From assembly GCA_041487355.1 (NCBI GenBank), contig JBGPND010000049.1, forward strand, positions 1 to 28,501: a DNA stretch of 28,501 nucleotides, read 5' to 3'. Position numbers and translations under genes: made by a program. Source of the stretch: JAMXLO01 sp041487355 (GTDB lineage Bacteria; Pseudomonadota; Alphaproteobacteria; Acetobacterales; Acetobacteraceae). The notes under the pieces are model-generated. The model searched no databases. It saw only the letters and a program-made list of their open reading frames with translations, and was not told where the DNA came from. This document shows positions 24,800 to 28,501 of the stretch, piece after piece. Numbering within the stretch: the first letter of the stretch is position 1; every line of letters begins with the position of its first letter.

Positions 24800-25857
24800 G
24801 TCACTGTCTCCCTGAGACGAGCATACGTCCGCAACGGATTATCGACCATGATCTTTTGCGCGAGGCCCGGGTCAAGCCCCTCGGGGATGGCGGCGGTCCC
24901 CTCGAACTGCCAGTGCGGATAGTCGGTGGAGAACAGCAGGAGCTCGTCCGAGCCCATGTGCTCCATGAAACGCGTGATCGTGGCCGGATCCGGCGGGCCG
25001 TCGAATGGCTGCAACGTCAGGCGCACTCGCTCACGCACGATCGTGGCGGGCGGATCGGCCACCCAGGGCACCTCGCTGCGCAGCCCCTTCCAGAACTTGG
25101 TCAGCCGCCAGAGATAGCCGGGCAGCCAGGTCACGCCGGATTCCATCAGCACGACGGTCAGATCCGGGAACTTGGCGAACACGCCCTCGGCCATCAGGCT
25201 GGTGAGCTGGCTCTGAAACGCGCCGGCCTGGTTGATGTATTCCTCGCTGTAATAGCTGGACCAGCCGACCGGCGTGTTCGGATGGCGGTAGGTGCTGCCG
25301 GCATGGATGCCGACGGTCAGGCCATGGCGCTCCGCGGCGGCATAGATCGGCCAGTTCTGCCGCCGCCCCAGCGGCAGCTCGCCCGATACCAGCAGCATCA
25401 CCTGGACGAAACGCCGGTCGGCGGCGCAGCGCTCGATCTCGTCCACCGCCAGATCGGCATTCTGCTGCGGCACCACGATAGAGGCGCGCAGCCTGGGGTC
25501 GCGATCCAGCCACTCGCGGGCGATCCAGTCGTTCACCGCGCGTGCCATGGCGGCGCCCAGGTCCTCGCTGAATGTCGCCTGCACGCCATAGAGGCAGTTG
25601 CAGATGGCGATCCCGGTGCCGAACGGATCCAGCGCCTCGGCACCCAGCCGTTCGGCTGTGGTGGCGGGCTTGCCCCTCGCGTCCCGCCAGTCGGACCGCA
25701 CGGTGAGCGGGCTGTTGGACGGATAGGCGATGGTGTTCAGCTCATCGAGCCCGCGCCGCACCACAGTCTCGCGCCACACCTCGTCGAGATACGGCATCAG
25801 TGCCGGCAACCCCGGCACCGTTGGATGCAGATCGCAGTCGATCGGTTTGCCTGCCAT
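24796..25857 (-). CDS. Amidohydrolase-2 family metal-dependent hydrolase 2
   Basis: This 353-aa paralogue of the next gene has DLH at residues 9-11 (IDCDLHPTVPG), GIHAGS, LMESGVTWLPGYLWR, and FSTDYPHWQFEG near the C-terminus. The start at 25857 is chosen because it is 2 bases after the Rieske gene stop and gives the family's normal N-terminus. An upstream in-frame ATG would be read from inside the Rieske gene. The tight Rieske-amidohydrolase-amidohydrolase order suggests a single catabolic operon in which two related enzymes act on similar or successive intermediates. Confidence 0.9.
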   Translation of the reverse strand: MAGKPIDCDLHPTVPGLPALMPYLDEVWRETVVRRGLDELNTIAYPSNSPLTVRSDWRDARGKPATTAERLGAEALDPFGTGIAICNCLYGVQATFSEDLGAAMARAVNDWIAREWLDRDPRLRASIVVPQQNADLAVDEIERCAADRRFVQVMLLVSGELPLGRRQNWPIYAAAERHGLTVGIHAGSTYRHPNTPVGWSSYYSEEYINQAGAFQSQLTSLMAEGVFAKFPDLTVVLMESGVTWLPGYLWRLTKFWKGLRSEVPWVADPPATIVRERVRLTLQPFDGPPDPATITRFMEHMGSDELLLFSTDYPHWQFEGTAAIPEGLDPGLAQKIMVDNPLRTYARLRETVT

Positions 25858-25859
25858 CG

Positions 25860-26183
25860 TCAGCCCGGCAGCTTGACCAGCAGGTCGTTGCCCTCGACCC
25901 GCGTTTCGAACACATCGAGGTCCTGCTCCGCCGGTGCGCACAGCGCCCTGCCGGTGCGTACGTCGAACCGGGCGGCGTGCAGCGGACACTCGATGCAGCC
26001 ATCCTCCAGCCAGCCGTCGGAGAGCTGGGCGTATTCATGCGTGCAGATGTTGTCGGTGGCGCGGAATTCGCCGCCCGGCAGGTGATACAGCGCGATCTCT
26101 CGCTCGCCCACGCGAGCCGCGTGGACCTGGCCTTCGGCCACATCCGATACCGCTGCCACCCGCACCCAACCCGCTTCCGCCAT
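25860..26183 (-). CDS. Rieske-type [2Fe-2S] ferredoxin
   Basis: This 107-aa protein has the Rieske cluster ligands CTH (C47, H49) and CPLH (C66, H69), with 16 residues between the pairs. The fold is the stand-alone ferredoxin type that serves aromatic-ring dioxygenases and related oxygenases. The ATG at 26183 follows AGGAGAG. A longer frame upstream to 26276 is hydrophobic and could look like a signal peptide, but it lacks a ribosome binding site and is rejected. No oxygenase or reductase is in the window. The gene heads the minus-strand amidohydrolase operon next to a rearrangement junction (alaS remnant at 26300). Confidence 0.93.
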   Translation of the reverse strand: MAEAGWVRVAAVSDVAEGQVHAARVGEREIALYHLPGGEFRATDNICTHEYAQLSDGWLEDGCIECPLHAARFDVRTGRALCAPAEQDLDVFETRVEGNDLLVKLPG

Positions 26184-26299
26184 CTCGCTCTCCTGGTTCT
26201 GGTTGGCTGGTAACATGCCAGCCGCCGCGGAGGCGGCCAAGACGGCGGTTGCCGGCAGGGTCATTCGGTTCTCCACCCACGCACGGCATCGATTGTGCC

Positions 26300-27016
26300 A
26301 TGGCGCTGTTCGGCGAGAAATACGGCGAGGAGGTGCGCGTCATCTCGATGGGACGCGGCGAGGGGAACAAGGCGGCCTGGTCGATCGAGCTGTGCGGCGG
26401 CACGCATGTCCGGCGCACCGGCGACATCGGCTACCTCAAGATTCTGTCCGAGAGTGCCGTGGCCGCCGGGGTGCGGCGTATCGAGGCGGTGACCGGCGCG
26501 TTCGCCGAGGCGGTGGCGGCCGAGACACAGCGTCGCCTGAACGAGGTCGCCGGCGCGTTGCGCGCGAGCCCCGCCGATGCCCCCGAACGCGTCGTCGCGC
26601 TGCTGGAGGAGCGGCGGAAGCTGGAACGCCAGGTTGCCGAATTGCAGCGCAAGCTCGCCACCGGTGGAGGCGGTGCCGCGGAGGTGGAAGAGGTGAATGG
26701 CGTGAAGCTCGCCGCGCGCAACCTGGGCGAGGTGCCGGCGCGCGACCTGAAGGGCTTGGCGGATGCCATCGGCAAGCAGATCGGCAGTGGCGTGGTGGCG
26801 CTTGTATCCACGGCGGAGGGCAAGGCGAGCATCGTGGTCGGGGTGTCGCCTGATCTGACCAAGCGGTTCAATGCGGTGGAGCTGGTGCGTGCCGCATCGG
26901 CGGCGGTGGGTGGCAAGGGCGGCGGCGGCCGGCCCGACATGGCACAGGCCGGTGGGCCGGATGGCGCGCGGGCGGATGCGGCGCTGGCGGCGGTACGGGG
27001 GGCGCTGGCGGTATAG
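26300..27016 (+). pseudogene. alaS: C-terminal fragment of alanyl-tRNA synthetase
   Basis: The translated 238 residues match the last quarter of AlaRS: ALFGEKYGEEVRVISMG, SIELCGGTHVRRTGDIG with the editing-domain Cys and His ligands, a coiled-coil stretch (VVALLEERRKLERQVAELQ), and a C-Ala domain ending in RADAALAAVRGAL. The normal protein is about 880 residues, so roughly 640 N-terminal residues, including the aminoacylation core and the rest of the editing site, are missing. The homology begins abruptly at the ATG, with no ribosome binding site. The frame is intact. AlaRS is essential, so a full alaS should exist elsewhere and this should be a duplicated or rearranged relic. Confidence 0.88.
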
Positions 27017-27220
27017 CGGGGCAGGGCGGCGAGCTAGAGCATTGCTGCCGGACGAGGCAAGCCGCGATCGTGATGGAGGGCTGAGCGCCAGCGGAAACCT
27101 CACATATTGATACGGATTTTATTAAAAATCCCTAATATTCGATTATTATGAAACGAATCGGCCGTGCGCAGCCTCCGATACGGTCCAATTAACTGTATCC
27201 GTTTCAAATTAGAGACCAGA
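27017..27220. other. AT-rich spacer between the alaS and exported-protein remnants
   Basis: The part from about 27100 to 27220 is far richer in A+T than the neighbours. It contains a small hairpin, GGATTTT at 27114-27120 with AAAATCC at 27125-27131. A TTGATA at 27107 and TAATAT at 27133 are spaced 20 bases apart, longer than ideal, so a promoter is only possible. I see no gene. Confidence 0.4.
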
Positions 27221-27415
27221 ATGCTTCGCGGCTCTTCCTCTTTTCTGTCCGTCCTTGCCGCGCTCGCTCTTGGGGTTGGCTCGGCCCAGGCCGCGCAGAT
27301 CGCGGTCACAAGCTACGACATGCCCAACGGTGACGAAGCGGCGCATGGCGGCGCGAAACGTGTGCTCCCTACACGGGCAGTGAGTTGGCTTGAACTTGGC
27401 TGCTGGCTGCCCTAA
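27221..27415 (+). pseudogene. Truncated exported protein, PEP-CTERM-type N-terminus
   Basis: The ATG at 27221 opens a typical signal peptide (SSFLSVLAALALGVGSAQA) followed by AQIAVTSYDMPNGDEAAHGG. That continuation is characteristic of a family of exported PEP-CTERM-anchored proteins, where it runs on into a YTGS-containing sequence. Here the frame departs after GG. YTGSE is encoded in a different frame (cctacacgggcagtgag), and both frames soon stop. There is no C-terminal anchor. It is a 5' remnant with a frameshift just before tRNA-Glu. Confidence 0.7.
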
Positions 27416-27434
27416 AAGGCGCCCCTTGGCCGTT

Positions 27435-27510
27435 GTCCCGTTCGTCTAGAGGCCCAGGACACCGCCCTCTCACGGCGGCAACGGGGGTTCGAATCCCCCA
27501 CGGGACGCCA
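27435..27510 (+). tRNA. tRNA-Glu (CTC)
   Basis: A 76-base tRNA with encoded CCA. The acceptor stem is GTCCCGT (27435-27441) with ACGGGAC (27500-27506), G73, and CCA at 27508-27510. The anticodon arm CCGCC-CTCTCAC-GGCGG places anticodon CTC (reads GAG). The T arm contains GGTTCGAATCC. The sequence is typical of alphaproteobacterial tRNA-Glu. Broken mobile-element genes follow, consistent with the tRNA end having served as an integration or recombination point. Confidence 0.96.
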
Positions 27511-27514
27511 AACG

Positions 27515-27681
27515 ATTAGCGTCCCCTACCGTCTCGACGAGGCATTGGTGGCGTCCCTCCCGCCGGAGGAACTGAACCGCGTCGGGTTCGGCCTCTATGA
27601 GCGGTTTCGCCCGGACGTGCGCAGGAGCGGGGCGCCAAAGCGGAGTTGCGGGTTGAGCGGATCGGCGGGGCAGTTGGGTGA
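27515..27681 (+). pseudogene. Frameshifted remnant of an unidentified ORF
   Basis: Frame one gives VPYRLDEALVASLPPEELNR and continues to ERFRPDV, then loses coding character. A second frame resumes with GAKAELRVERIGGAVG and a TGA at 27679-27681. Together they read like the C-terminal end of one protein with a one- or two-base shift near 27620. I do not recognise the family, and the 5' end is missing (it begins within 5 bases of tRNA-Glu). Confidence 0.4.
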
Positions 27682-28004
27682 TACGGCGGGCGTCAGGTGC
27701 TCGATTGCGGACGCCTCTGTGCTACGCTGCGCACCCGATGCAGCCTGGGTAGGCGATGATCGTCAAGGAAATCGGGCTGCCAGAGTTGTTCATTGTCAGC
27801 CCTTTCATGTGTGCCACGTGCTGAGCATACGGACGGACGGCTTAGCCCGGTGCTAGGTAGAGGTGGCCGGCCTCGTCCAGACAGCGTTTCGCCCTCGATA
27901 AGTGGCGCCTCTGCCGGTTGGTATCGTCCCTCCGTGCCAATGAAGATGAAACATCGACCCCCGGGGAATTTAGACTTGAGGGCGCAGAAGGATCATCTGC
28001 GGTC
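27682..28004. other. Non-coding debris between decayed genes
   Basis: I find no recognisable gene in these 323 bases. A 22-codon frame from 27756 (MIVKEIGLPELFIVS) has no clear ribosome binding site. Composition is mixed, and short open frames look like random or scrambled transposon sequence. Confidence 0.4.
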
Positions 28005-28197
28005 ATGTCCATGCTCCCGACACAGATCGACGCAGCAGCTGGCGCGCTGCCGGACCTTCACCGTCCAGGACAAGCTGCGCATCCTGGCCGATACCGATCG
28101 AGCCGCTGATACCGGTGGGGTCGGCGGCATCCTGCGTCGCGAGGGCCTCTACTCCTCGACCCTCACCGACTGGCGCAGGCAGCGGGACGCCGGGGCC
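28005..28197 (+). pseudogene. IS3-type transposase OrfA fragment, frameshifted
   Basis: The ATGs at 28005 and 28011 start MLPTQIDAAA. A shift of frame near 28045 leads to FTVQDKLRILADTDRA, then GGILRREGLYSSTLTDWRRQRDAGA. The latter is the helix-turn-helix (HTH_Tnp_1) DNA-binding domain of OrfA-type transposases (IS3 and relatives). Homology stops at about 28197, 14 bases before the end of the IS4-type transposase gene. The fragment probably ends at the IS4 insertion junction. No OrfB catalytic domain is present in the window. Confidence 0.75.
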
Positions 28198-28210
28198 CCC
28201 CGCCTTCGCG

Positions 28211-28501
28211 CTAGGGGATTCTCACTTCTCGTTGCAGCGGCATTTCGATCTGTCGCCGGCGGTGGATGGCGTAGAACTGTTGCATGCCGCGCCGGAAGGT
28301 GATTGGTCCTGGTGACTTGTAGTAGCAGTTCCAGCCACCCAGCCGGGCGATAATCCACGCCGCCCAGGCGAGGCTTCGCGGCGGGTAGCGGTTCTGTTGC
28401 CGCTCGGTCTTGCCTTCAAGCGTCGGCCCCAGTGCCGCGAGGGTGTCGATTTCCGGCTCGGTGAACACGTTGGACGCCGGCATCTGGTCCGAGCCGTCAC
28501 G
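28211..28501 (-). CDS. IS4-family transposase, C-terminal part (runs off window)
   Basis: The minus-strand frame enters at the window edge and ends at a TAG (28211-28213), giving 96 residues. The end of a Tn5/IS50-like IS4 transposase is visible: GSDQMPASNVFTEPEID, then SLAWAAWIIARLGGWNCYY (the conserved C-terminal WxxARLGGW segment), PPGPITFRRG-type SPGPITFRRG and EMPLQREVRIP. The DDE catalytic residues lie upstream, outside the window. The right-hand inverted repeat should lie close to 28190-28210. I could not delimit it. Confidence 0.85.
   Translation of the reverse strand, partial: RDGSDQMPASNVFTEPEIDTLAALGPTLEGKTERQQNRYPPRSLAWAAWIIARLGGWNCYYKSPGPITFRRGMQQFYAIHRRRQIEMPLQREVRIP

Noticed and set aside
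26184..26276. Signal peptide on the Rieske protein from an upstream ATG
   Set aside because: No ribosome binding site upstream, while AGGAGAG precedes the ATG at 26183. Cytoplasmic ferredoxins of this type lack leaders.
27756..27824. 22-codon frame MIVKEIG...
   Set aside because: Too short, no ribosome binding site, and it lies in decayed sequence.

Overview
The window is GC-rich DNA (by eye about two thirds G+C) with tightly packed catabolic genes. It looks alphaproteobacterial, most probably Rhodospirillales/Acetobacteraceae. The basis is codon use, a tRNA-Glu(CTC) of alphaproteobacterial type, a class II DAHP synthase, a remnant of a PEP-CTERM-type exported protein, and Tn5-like IS4 and IS3-type transposase pieces. 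The family-level placement is inference.

Layout. (a) 1-421: REP-like inverted repeats. (b) 422-5558, plus strand: a first hydantoinase/oxoprolinase pair (HyuA1, HyuB1, ATGA overlap), then an FHA-domain protein. (c) 5559-5894: a structured spacer with a small ORF and the only strong intrinsic terminator in the window. (d) 5895-7157, minus: a BT1-like major facilitator. (e) 7323-12877, plus: a second pair (HyuA2, HyuB2), a class III aminotransferase and a two-motif CDGSH iron-sulfur protein. (f) 13034-17097: two enolase-superfamily genes flanking a COG3970-type fumarylacetoacetase-fold enzyme and MsrB. (g) 17110-18648, minus: class II DAHP synthase behind a 44-codon ORF. (h) 18847-19292: a DUF1028 pseudogene. 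(i) 19303-23605, plus: EamA exporter, alpha/beta hydrolase, aconitase-X large and small subunits and a second EamA exporter, mostly linked by ATGA overlaps. (j) 23675-26183, minus: Rieske ferredoxin and two amidohydrolase-2 enzymes. (k) 26300-28501: debris, namely a 5'-truncated alaS copy, an exported-protein remnant, tRNA-Glu, a decayed ORF, a broken IS3 OrfA and the C-terminal part of an IS4 transposase.

How the genes may work together (inference). The two Hyu pairs could open cyclic amides such as hydantoins, lactams or oxoproline-like compounds, the aminotransferase could remove the freed amine, and the MFS and EamA proteins could move substrates or products. The two enolase-superfamily proteins and the COG3970-like enzyme fit a non-phosphorylated acid-sugar route: dehydration to a 2-keto-3-deoxy acid, then a second dehydration or hydrolysis. 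The aconitase-X pair is another dehydratase. Its small subunit has Gly where the family normally has the catalytic Ser, which makes it the most unusual enzyme here. The right end looks like a rearrangement and insertion hotspot next to a tRNA gene.
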